From positions 1 to 64,000 of the forward strand of contig JAJPGY010000034.1 of the NCBI GenBank assembly GCA_021325555.1: DNA of 64,000 nucleotides. The letters run 5' to 3'. Every line of letters begins with the position of its first letter. Positions within the stretch are counted from its first letter, which is position 1. The notes below the pieces were generated by a model, which was given only the letters and a program-made list of their open reading frames with translations, was not told the origin of the DNA and searched no databases. The position numbers and the translations under genes were made by a program. This document shows, piece by piece, positions 43,922 to 51,622 of the stretch. The stretch comes from Pseudomonadota bacterium (lineage in GTDB: Bacteria > Cyanobacteriota > Vampirovibrionia > Obscuribacterales > Obscuribacteraceae).

Positions 43922-45280
43922 ATGGCAGACCCAGGACCGACATTCAACCATCCGGTAGACCCGCAAGCGCAAAAGCGAGGTCTGGGCCCCGTCCTGGCTG
44001 TAGTAGCCATCCTCTTCGCCGTGCTTCTGGTCATTGGCATCGTCCCCCGGCTGGAGCGGCGGCAGGAGGTAAAAAGGGCGCACGAGGAGACGGTGGGCGC
44101 CGTGCCGGTCGTCCATACGATCACGGCTCGACCGGCCAGCAAGACCGAGCAGATCATCCTGCCGGGTAACATCGGAGCGATCCAGTACACCTCGATCTAC
44201 GCGCGCATCGACGGCTATCTGACTAGCCGGATGGTGGACATCGGCGATACGGTGAAACAGGGTCAGCTCCTGGCGCAGATCGACACCCCCACCACCGACC
44301 AGCAGCTGGAGCAGTCACGCGCCGATCTCAAGCAGGCGCAAGCCAACCTGGCAAACGCGAACGCGCAGCTGAAAGAGGCGATCGCCAAGAAAGCCTCGGC
44401 GGACGCCGAGGTGGTAAAGGAGCAGGCCGACGTCGCTTACGCCACGGTGACGGCCAGCCGCTGGCGGAACATGTGCGCCAAAGGTGCCGTGAGCGAGCAG
44501 AGCCGGGACGAGAAGGTCAGGCTTCTGGAGTCGACCAGCGCCCAGCTCAAGGCGAATCAGGAGAACGCGGAGGCTGCGGCGGCGGGCGTTGTCGCCGCTC
44601 AGGCTGAGGTGAAGGCGATGAAGGCCGCCGTGGCGGCGAACTCGGCCAATGTAAGACGCCTTGTGGCGCAGACGAATTTCAAGTACGTGACCGCTCCTTT
44701 TGACGGGGTGATCACGCTGAGAAAGGTCGATCCGGGGGCGCTCATCACCCAGGGAAGTCAGACCAGCAGCCTGGAGCTCTTCCAGATGGCCAAGATCGAT
44801 CGCCTGCGGATCTACGTCAACGTGCCGCAGAGAGTTTCTCGTTATCTGCGAAACGGATTGCAGGCGGACATCCTTGTCTCCGAGTTTCCGGATCGAAAGT
44901 TCGTCGGCACGGTCACCAACGTGAGCGGTGCGCTGGATCCCAACACACGCACCAGGCAGACCGAGATTCAGATCGATAACAAGGATCACGCATTGCTTCC
45001 GGGCATGTACGCCGAGGTCAATTTCAGCGGCCTGCGGGAGGCGCCCTGGATCCGCGTGCCGGGAACGACGATCGTCGTTCGCCCTGACGGACAGTATGTC
45101 GTCGTGGTCAAGGACGAGAAGGCGCACTACCAGAAGGTCACCATCGGCAGAGACTTCGGCATGGAACTGGAGATCCGCCAGGGACTTAGGGGTGGAGAAG
45201 CAGTGGTGGTCAGTCCTTCAGACGATCTTACGGAAGGTGAAAGGGTCAATCCAATTCCGATCACGGCCTCGGCAAGCTAG
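43922..45280 (+). CDS. RND periplasmic adaptor (membrane fusion protein)
   Basis: This 452-residue MFP has one N-terminal membrane helix (about 21-39). A lipoyl-like half (YTSIYARIDGYLTSRMVDIG, KQGQLLAQIDTP) is followed by a long alpha-helical hairpin (about 110-235), the second lipoyl half (FKYVTAPFDGVITLRKVDPG) and a beta-barrel and membrane-proximal part. It has no lipobox, unlike the other two adaptors in this window. It follows the tandem RND pair and is their likely partner. Confidence 0.9.
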   Translation: MADPGPTFNHPVDPQAQKRGLGPVLAVVAILFAVLLVIGIVPRLERRQEVKRAHEETVGAVPVVHTITARPASKTEQIILPGNIGAIQYTSIYARIDGYLTSRMVDIGDTVKQGQLLAQIDTPTTDQQLEQSRADLKQAQANLANANAQLKEAIAKKASADAEVVKEQADVAYATVTASRWRNMCAKGAVSEQSRDEKVRLLESTSAQLKANQENAEAAAAGVVAAQAEVKAMKAAVAANSANVRRLVAQTNFKYVTAPFDGVITLRKVDPGALITQGSQTSSLELFQMAKIDRLRIYVNVPQRVSRYLRNGLQADILVSEFPDRKFVGTVTNVSGALDPNTRTRQTEIQIDNKDHALLPGMYAEVNFSGLREAPWIRVPGTTIVVRPDGQYVVVVKDEKAHYQKVTIGRDFGMELEIRQGLRGGEAVVVSPSDDLTEGERVNPIPITASAS

Positions 45281-45309
45281 TTGACTTGCTCCGATCGCCG
45301 GCTTATACG
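45281..45309 (+). promoter_or_regulatory. Sigma-70-type promoter in the spacer after the adaptor
   Basis: TTGACT (45281-45286), exactly 17 bases, TATACG (45304-45309). The predicted start is A45316, one base before a GTG codon. This is the best promoter match in the window by spacing, and no annotated gene lies close behind it. Confidence 0.5.
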
Positions 45310-45316
45310 TGGGCCA

Positions 45317-45391
45317 GTGTCTACGCAGGAGCGCTTGTTTGAATTGATCGCCCTGCCAGCTATACGGTTTAAAGCTCAAGGGCTCCTTTAG
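45317..45391 (+). CDS. Possible leaderless 24-aa peptide
   Basis: From the GTG at 45317, directly at the predicted transcription start, an open frame of 24 codons runs to TAG at 45389-45391 (MSTQERLFELIALPAIRFKA..). The peptide is amphipathic. An AGGAG at 45327-45331 also precedes an internal TTG. Chance cannot be excluded. The rest of the 353-base spacer up to 45633 is more AT-rich than its surroundings and shows no other gene. Confidence 0.25.
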   Translation: MSTQERLFELIALPAIRFKAQGLL

Positions 45392-45633
45392 CAAAAGGTT
45401 ACACATAATTTCTGTATATGATGTCCATCCTGCCAATGGCGTCGCCGGATCGTGGGCTACGAGCAGAGGATCTCATCAGAAATTGTACCGATATCGGTTA
45501 AGTTTCCAGTCGGGACCATGATGGGTGTGGACAGAATGTATGAGTATGGCCCTGTGGTAGTACGTTTTATCGGTTTCTTTTGAACTTTTTGGCGCGCTTG
45601 ATCGTTTATTAGGTAGACGTCGGAGAGATGCTT

Positions 45634-46830
45634 ATGACGATTGACCCGCGCCTTCCAGAATCAGTTGGTTCAATTCAGCCCATCTCACAATCGCGGCTGG
45701 TCGCCTTGTGGCGCCAATTCAAGTCCGAGTTCCCGACCGACGAGGACTGTATGGAGGAATTGTGCCGAAGGTCCTATCAGGACACGGCTATCAAATGCCG
45801 CCATTGCGGCAGCCAGGAACTGGACAAGAAGTCGGGAGCAAGGGTCGTCATTTGCCGGCACTGCGGGGAGGCTACCTGGCTTACTGCTGGAACATTCTTC
45901 GACCGCATCCGCCTGCCACGACCTTGGCTGGGTGCCATTTGGCTGTTGGAGCACGGGGTGACTGTCAGCTCTTGCCGCTTTCATAAGCTCGCCGGTGTTG
46001 CCTACTCCACAGCCTGGAACATCTTCAACAAGCTGGCCACTGTGATTCGAAGCGAGATGGGAGAAGGTGCGCGCGCTCTCCCGTCCTCCCTTTTCTCCCC
46101 TTTAGTCTGCAAGCGCAGTCGGGAAACTCGTGCCAAATCTCACCCGCTTTCTGAACAAGAGGATATTGAAAGGAACTCGCCCGTCAGTCAGGAAGCGGAA
46201 CTCTTCTGTGCGCCAATGGCGCCGAACCCGGCTTCGTCAGTATCCGGAGCTTTCGTCCTCCAGCCAGGCTCTGCGACCCAGTCCTGTCCTGCCGCGGCAA
46301 ACGATGGTCCGGAACGGGCGCAGGCTGGGCAAGCGCCCGACTCCGTCCAGATGTCTGGCAGAGAGAAGATGATAGTCGACCTGTTGGCTGGGCAGGAGAT
46401 GCACTTCGATGCTCTGTGCGTGCGCAGCGAACTGCGGGCCGGTGAGCTGTCATCACTGTTGATCATGCTGGAGCTGGCCGGACATGTCAGGCGCCGTCCG
46501 GGCGACTACTACGTTTGCACCACTGATGATAAGGACAGTGCCAGTGGTCGGCGTGGTGTTGACCGGATGCTCAACGGCATTGATTTGACGGCTGACACAC
46601 AACTGCTTGTGAAAAACGTGATTAGGTTTGTTCGCGGGCACTTTCAAGGGATCAGCCGGAAGTACCTGCAGAATTACCTCGCTGCCTATTGGTGCCACGT
46701 CGACAGGAGGCGATGGAACGTGGGCTCATTGCTGCAATCCTGTTTTCGATTCGGTCCCCTTCGCGATGATGAAATATGCCGCTATGTCTCACCGCTGCTG
46801 GTGAGGGTCCTACCCTGCCACTTAAGCTAG
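45634..46830 (+). CDS. Transposase-derived zinc-ribbon protein with a DprA-type winged helix
   Basis: This 398-residue protein begins with an IS1595/ISXO2-type region: zinc ribbon C55-x2-C58 and C74-x2-C77 and then WLGAIWLLEHG and STAWNIFNKL. The transposase DDE core should follow but does not. Instead there is a disordered stretch (about 145-240), a winged helix at about 242-295 that reads like the DprA C-terminal domain (IVDLLAGQEMHFDALCVRSE, LLIMLELAGHVRRRPGDYYV) and, at about 328-370, the transposase tail FVRGHFQGISRKYLQNYLAAY. Start at the ATG at 45634, 6 bases after GGAGAG. A DNA-binding role is likely; transposition is not. Confidence 0.7.
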   Translation: MTIDPRLPESVGSIQPISQSRLVALWRQFKSEFPTDEDCMEELCRRSYQDTAIKCRHCGSQELDKKSGARVVICRHCGEATWLTAGTFFDRIRLPRPWLGAIWLLEHGVTVSSCRFHKLAGVAYSTAWNIFNKLATVIRSEMGEGARALPSSLFSPLVCKRSRETRAKSHPLSEQEDIERNSPVSQEAELFCAPMAPNPASSVSGAFVLQPGSATQSCPAAANDGPERAQAGQAPDSVQMSGREKMIVDLLAGQEMHFDALCVRSELRAGELSSLLIMLELAGHVRRRPGDYYVCTTDDKDSASGRRGVDRMLNGIDLTADTQLLVKNVIRFVRGHFQGISRKYLQNYLAAYWCHVDRRRWNVGSLLQSCFRFGPLRDDEICRYVSPLLVRVLPCHLS

Positions 46831-47240
46831 ACCAGCACGGCTAGCGGTAAGAGCTGGCCAACAATTCCAGGGATATCACCAGGCACCGGTCCGAGTGCTG
46901 ACGTGTTGAACACCTTTGTTCTCCGGCTCCTCGGAACGCCAGCTTGTTGTGCCCCTCGATGCGGCACAGCTACAAGCCTTGACTGGTTGCGCGCGCGAAC
47001 AGGACGCCAGAAATGCCGCGCCGGTGACAGACGGACAGGCCCCTAACGGATATTTCGGATCGCCCTTCTATGGGGAGCGTAGAACAATACATCAGGGGCC
47101 GAAAAAATCCCTGGCGCGCAGACCGGGATGGACAACCAGATTGATTCGCCTGCAAGACAACGCAAAGACCCTCATTGCGATTCTCTGGTTTGGCTGTTCG
47201 CTCGTGTCGCGCCATTCCAGGCAGGCGTTGGACAGAAAAG
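46831..47240. other. Intergenic stretch without a supported gene
   Basis: These 410 bases separate the transposase-derived gene from the end of the TolC gene. A 114-codon open frame (46916-47260) runs into the TolC gene on the other strand and has no signal peptide, ribosome site or familiar motif. A CCAGC/GCTGG inverted repeat at about 46832-46858 has no T run. I see nothing else. Confidence 0.5.
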
Positions 47241-48971
47241 TTACCGGCGCAGTGGGGTGACGCTGGTGAGCGTGTCCAGGGATATGCGCCCCATCGCTCT
47301 CAGGAGAGAGGCTTGTGAGGTGTTGTACTCGACGATCGCCTTTGCTTTCCTGATCATGGCGTCGGTGTAGTCGCGCTGAGCGTTGGTCACCTCCAGATCG
47401 GTGCCCACCCCTTCGGTCAGCCTGACGGTGGCGACCTCCAGCTGCTCCCGTGAGGAGTTGACTGCATCCGTAGTCTCGATGATCTGATTTTCCGCCTCGA
47501 CGCAATCGAGATAGCTGTCACGCACCTCCTGGTAAACCTTGGCCAGCTCTTGATTGAACTCGAGCAGGGCCTTTCTGGCAGCCCACTTCGCTGATTGCAC
47601 ATTGGATGAGTTCACGATCCCCAGCCCGCCTATCGTCCAGTCAATGGAAAGACTCACCTTGATCAGATCGGTCATGGTGAAGGTCCTTGGAGTGCTGGAG
47701 CTGCTGGTTGATCCGGTGGCGATTGCCGCGGGGGAGGAGGCGCCGAAGGAGCCGCCGGCAAAGCTGCCGGTCGAGGCTGCGGAGATGGAGAGATTCTGAG
47801 ACTGGGGCGGCGCCACCTTGGCGCCGGTGGCGATCTGTCCGAGCGTGCCCGAGACCGAGGGGAGCAGGGGTGCCAGGGCCACCTTGATTGCCGCTTTGGC
47901 GGCCAGCCGCAGCTGATCGTATTTCTTCAGCTCGGGACGGCTGTCTATGGCTATCTGCAAGAGATCGCTCACCTTGAGGTTTGGATCGACGAGGGTGATC
48001 TTCGAGACGAAGCGATCCTTGGGCGTGAGGTCCACGGACGTGTCCAGATTCAGCGCCGTGGACAGGTTCACTGCCGACTTGCGACGCTCAATCTGCTGCT
48101 TGATCAGGTGCTGCCTGTCCCTGGACAGCTGCGTGCGCGCCTGCAAAACATCGAGCTTGGTGTTGTCGCCGTTGGCGAACTTGATCTCGTTGCGGTCTAG
48201 CAGCGCTTTGGACACCTCGACGGCCTTGATTCGGATCTGCAGGAGCACGTCGTTGAGGACCATGTCATAGTAGAGCTTGGTGGCATCGAGGAGCATGTCG
48301 TTGATGGTGCCTTTCCAGGAGAAGACGGCCGCCCTGTAGTTGTGCTTCTGCTCCAGCGAGCCGAAGACGATCTGCCCGCCCTTGAAGAAATACTGGGTAA
48401 TCTCGTTTTTGATGTTGATCGGGTTGTTGCTGATCGGCACCAGCACGCCGAACGGGCTGGCGAATTTTCCCTTCAGCTCCTCGTAGACAAAGCCGTTGGC
48501 GATGCTGGGGAGAAATCCGCCCAGGGCGCTGACATATTGCCACTTGCTCAACTGGCTGTCGGCGTGCGAAATCTTGATCGGCAGGTTGTTGGAAAGCGCG
48601 AATTTGAGAACGTCCCTGAGGTTCACCGGGCTGGCGCTGTCGGCGTCGAGCTGATAGGGCGACATGCGCGCGTTCAGTTGAATCAAGGCTTTGAGAATGG
48701 GCGGTTTCACCGACACCCTTTCCGGATCGACGAATATGGCCCCTGGTGTGCCGGTGGCCTCGAGCCTGATCTCCGGCAGCGTCTGTCCGGTGTCCGGCAC
48801 AGGCTCCGGCTGCGATGCCCTGGCGGGGCTGGGTTCGGGCTGCGCGGGCACCGGTGGGTCGCCTGCCTGCTGGCGTTGCTGCTGGGCCAAGGCAGGTTGA
48901 GCGAGCGCGGTGGCCATGACCGTGACGACGAGCAAACCAGCAATTGCGTGGAAAGCCGTCGTTTGCTTCAT
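47241..48971 (-). CDS. TolC-family outer-membrane efflux protein
   Basis: This 576-residue protein has a signal peptide (core IAGLLVVTVMATALA, cleavage near ALA-QQ) and a Pro/Gln-rich leader of about 50 residues. The TolC body has two helical halves, including LLDRNEIKFANGDNTKLDVL and VATVRLTEGVGTDLEVTNAQ. A Ser/Thr-rich loop (SSSSTPRTF) is inserted in the second half. The start at 48971 is chosen for the signal; the frame continues to 49175 without one. It is the closest channel to the tandem RND-adaptor block, on the opposite strand. Confidence 0.87.
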   Translation of the reverse strand: MKQTTAFHAIAGLLVVTVMATALAQPALAQQQRQQAGDPPVPAQPEPSPARASQPEPVPDTGQTLPEIRLEATGTPGAIFVDPERVSVKPPILKALIQLNARMSPYQLDADSASPVNLRDVLKFALSNNLPIKISHADSQLSKWQYVSALGGFLPSIANGFVYEELKGKFASPFGVLVPISNNPINIKNEITQYFFKGGQIVFGSLEQKHNYRAAVFSWKGTINDMLLDATKLYYDMVLNDVLLQIRIKAVEVSKALLDRNEIKFANGDNTKLDVLQARTQLSRDRQHLIKQQIERRKSAVNLSTALNLDTSVDLTPKDRFVSKITLVDPNLKVSDLLQIAIDSRPELKKYDQLRLAAKAAIKVALAPLLPSVSGTLGQIATGAKVAPPQSQNLSISAASTGSFAGGSFGASSPAAIATGSTSSSSTPRTFTMTDLIKVSLSIDWTIGGLGIVNSSNVQSAKWAARKALLEFNQELAKVYQEVRDSYLDCVEAENQIIETTDAVNSSREQLEVATVRLTEGVGTDLEVTNAQRDYTDAMIRKAKAIVEYNTSQASLLRAMGRISLDTLTSVTPLRR

Positions 48972-49102
48972 ATCAGGCGCTTCCGGAAATCCCAGGACCA
49001 GGCGCTCCCAGCGCCGCCGCCTTAAGTATAAGAGTCCGGTCTGCCCCGATGGACTTCTTGATAACAGCGGTTGCCTTAGTCTGTTATTATTCCGGCGGAC
49101 CT

Positions 49103-51010
49103 CTAGAGTTGTTGCCGTCTCTTCTCCAGGTAGGCTACATTGGCTGCCCGAGTGTTCTTGGCGGAGCCGATCCACCGCTCCAAGACGTCCTGCAGGGCCG
49201 AGAGCGACGCGGGCTTGCTCAGATAGTCATTCATGCCTGCTTGCAAGCATTGCTCGCGGTGCTCCGGCAGGGCATGTGCGGTCAGGGCGATGATCGGCGT
49301 GCGCCAGGCGTGACTGCTCTTGTCGGCCCGAATGGCCTTGGTAGCCGTCAGCCCATCCATCACCGGCATCTGAACATCCATGAAAATGAGCAGATAAGGC
49401 CGGCTCTTTGCTGCCTGCACCGCCTCGGCGCCGTTGCAGGCGGCGGTTGTCTCGTAGCCCAGGCGCCTTAACTGCTCCGCCAGAATGGTCCGGCAAAGCT
49501 CACTGTCGTCGACGATCAGGAGCGAGCGGGGCTGTCCGGGCGGGGCGGCCGGAATGACGGCCGGTCCCGCCGCCGCGCCTGCTTGCCGGGCTGCCCTCTG
49601 GAAGGGCAGCGTGAAGGTGAACTGCGAGCCCACACCGGGCGTGCTGGTGACCTCGATCTGCCCGCCCATCAAATCGATGAGGCGCTTGCTGATCGCCAGC
49701 CCCAGCCCAGCACCGCCGCGGCAACGTGTCAGCGAGCCGTCCAGCTGAATGAAGCGATCAAAAATCACCTCCAGATCTGCGGCCGCGATACCGATGCCGG
49801 TGTCGCTTACGGAAAAGCATATGGATACCTGCTCCGAGTCTTCGGCACCCGGGCAGACGGTGATGGTGACGCTACCCTCGTCGGTGAACTTAATCGCGTT
49901 GTCAACCAGGTTGACCAGCACCTGCCGCAGGCGCAATGAGTCGCCGACCAGGCGCTTGGGAGCCTCCCCGGCGATGTGCAGGTTGAAGTCCAGCCCCTTG
50001 AGCATGGCTTTTTGCAAGAGCGGGGCGAAAGCGGCTGTCAGGCAGCCGGTCAGATCGAACTCGGCCGGATGCAGGTGCAGCTCGCAAGACTCGATTTTGG
50101 CAAAATCAAGAACATCGTTTATCAGGGCGAGCAAGGACTGACCGCACTCTCTGGCCGTTTCCGTGAGCCGGCGCTGCTCTTCGGACATGGGCATGGATAA
50201 GGCCAGCTCGGTGGCCCCTATCAGTCCGGATAGCGGTGTGCGCAGCTCATGGCTTACGTTGGCCAGAAACTGCGAACGGGCAGACAGGGCCCGGCCAAGA
50301 TCGGCGCGGGCCTCGAGGAGATCCGTCACCTGTTGGTTCAGTTGCCGGTTGACCGTCTCGAGCTGGTCAAGAGCTGCTTTTCGCTGCTCCTCCAGCCTCA
50401 CCAGCTTCGTTTCGGCCAGGACGGCCTTGAGGAGAAACGCGATGCCGAGCGCGGAAAGGACGAAGAGGGCAACGATGAGAAATGTCCTGGCAAAATCGAA
50501 GGCCTGTTCCCTCCCCCCGAGGCGCTGGCTTTCAACCGACTCCATCTCCGCCAACTGGCGCGCGATCTGCCTGTCAATCTCCAGCCCCTCATGCGTTCGC
50601 TCGAGAGCTGCGGCTTTCCCCGGCCCTTGATGGTCACAAACCCCAATCAGCTGCTCCTGCCACTGAAGCTCCTGCTGGATGAGGTCACCCAGGCGGACGA
50701 GTTTGGCTTGTTGCAACGGGCTGCTGGCCAGCAGGGCGGCAAGCTGGTGCAGAATGACGGGCAGCCTCTGGGAGGCGCGGTAGTAGGCCCGCAAGAAGCT
50801 GCGATCGCCGGTGCTGATGTAGCCGCGCGCGCCGCCTTCGCTGCCGCGCAGGTTTGCCCGCACACTCCTCAGGTGCTCGATGACCACATGGGTCTCTTCC
50901 ACAAGCCGGTGAGCAGCCGCCGTCTGCAGCCACAGGGTGACAGCGGCCGCGCCATCGGCGGCTAACAGCGCCAGGCCAAGCAGGAAGATGAGAAGGTTTC
51001 GCTGTCTCAA
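49103..51010 (-). CDS. Hybrid sensor histidine kinase (CHASE3-like, HisKA, HATPase, receiver)
   Basis: This protein has about 635 residues. Two TM helices (about 4-28 and 175-197) enclose a CHASE3-like helical sensor with EGGARGYISTGDRSFLRAYY. A coiled coil (200-245) leads to HisKA with H254 in NVSHELRTPLSG, HATPase_c (LVDNAIKFT, SDTGIGIA, GGAGLGLAIS) and a C-terminal receiver with D545 in IFMDVQMPVMDG. The start is uncertain: TTG at 51010 begins just before the first helix; a GTG at 51115 would add 35 residues that cross a strong hairpin (51032-51073). Output protein unknown. Confidence 0.82.
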   Translation of the reverse strand: MRQRNLLIFLLGLALLAADGAAAVTLWLQTAAAHRLVEETHVVIEHLRSVRANLRGSEGGARGYISTGDRSFLRAYYRASQRLPVILHQLAALLASSPLQQAKLVRLGDLIQQELQWQEQLIGVCDHQGPGKAAALERTHEGLEIDRQIARQLAEMESVESQRLGGREQAFDFARTFLIVALFVLSALGIAFLLKAVLAETKLVRLEEQRKAALDQLETVNRQLNQQVTDLLEARADLGRALSARSQFLANVSHELRTPLSGLIGATELALSMPMSEEQRRLTETARECGQSLLALINDVLDFAKIESCELHLHPAEFDLTGCLTAAFAPLLQKAMLKGLDFNLHIAGEAPKRLVGDSLRLRQVLVNLVDNAIKFTDEGSVTITVCPGAEDSEQVSICFSVSDTGIGIAAADLEVIFDRFIQLDGSLTRCRGGAGLGLAISKRLIDLMGGQIEVTSTPGVGSQFTFTLPFQRAARQAGAAAGPAVIPAAPPGQPRSLLIVDDSELCRTILAEQLRRLGYETTAACNGAEAVQAAKSRPYLLIFMDVQMPVMDGLTATKAIRADKSSHAWRTPIIALTAHALPEHREQCLQAGMNDYLSKPASLSALQDVLERWIGSAKNTRAANVAYLEKRRQQL

Positions 51011-51031
51011 AATGTGCCCGTCCTTGCCGAA

Positions 51032-51073
51032 CCGAACTACCGGCACCCGGGGGAGGTGCCGGTAACTGTTCGG
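51032..51073 (-). promoter_or_regulatory. Strong hairpin upstream of the hybrid kinase
   Basis: TACCGGCACC (51038-51047) pairs perfectly with GGTGCCGGTA (51055-51064) over a 7-base loop. Six more pairs (CCGAAC 51032-51037 with GTTCGG 51068-51073) follow after a three-base bulge. There is no T run on either side, so it looks like a leader structure or an operator rather than a terminator. Confidence 0.6.
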
Positions 51074-51188
51074 CGGGTGAAAAACGACGGCGACATGCAC
51101 ACCGCCACCCCTCACAGATTAGCAAGGCAGGCGTGGGCTCCGCGTGGAGTCAGCGACTCCCGGGACTGCCGCCACCGCCAGCCGGCCA

Positions 51189-51530
51189 TCAGGGGAGTCC
51201 GACGAAAATGTCCTCGCCATGCACCTCGACGGGCAGCGTGGGGAACGGCTCAAACGCCGGGGGACAGATGACCTCCCCCGTGCGCATCTCGAAGAGGGTG
51301 CCGTGCCGCGGACACCCCCCCGGACTCCGGGCCCGCCGGCTATGTGGCGAAGCGGCATTCTCGTGAGAGCAGATGTCGATCATCGCAAAAAGCTGCCCCT
51401 CGACCCGGGCCAGAAGGAGCCGCAGGCCGTCTGCGGTGAAGCCCCTCACCTGCCCGTTGGGGAGGTCTTCTGACTTCGCCACCTTAACAAGCCTTGAGAG
51501 CATGGCCCCGCCCACCGGATCGGTTTTCAC
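51189..51530 (-). CDS. Rieske-type [2Fe-2S] ferredoxin
   Basis: This 113-residue protein is a stand-alone Rieske domain. The cluster ligands are CSH and CPRH, with the normal 16 residues between them. It has no signal or membrane helix and resembles the small ferredoxin subunits of dioxygenases or NirD-like proteins. The segment between the ligand pairs (ASPHSRRARSPGG) is more basic than usual and its DNA contains a run of seven C (51313-51320), so a sequencing or slippage shift there should be considered. The start is GTG at 51530 or ATG at 51503. No oxygenase is adjacent. Confidence 0.7.
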   Translation of the reverse strand: MKTDPVGGAMLSRLVKVAKSEDLPNGQVRGFTADGLRLLLARVEGQLFAMIDICSHENAASPHSRRARSPGGCPRHGTLFEMRTGEVICPPAFEPFPTLPVEVHGEDIFVGLP

Positions 51531-51622
51531 CCTGCGCCGCCTCGCCGGTTCCGGCCGGGCATACCCACCAGTGATTTAAATTAATGTCTCCGGCGTGGAG
51601 CGTGCGTGGAGCCGCAGACGGC

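Noticed and set aside
46832..46858. CCAGC/GCTGG inverted repeat as terminator or transposon end
   Set aside because: The loop is long, there is no T run, and no matching copy was noticed on the other side of the transposase-derived gene.
46916..47260. 114-codon plus-strand frame after the transposase-derived gene
   Set aside because: It runs into the TolC gene on the other strand, has no ribosome site and no recognisable protein features.
48971..49175. N-terminal extension of the TolC gene to 49175
   Set aside because: The added 68 residues precede a clear signal peptide and overlap the end of the hybrid kinase gene.
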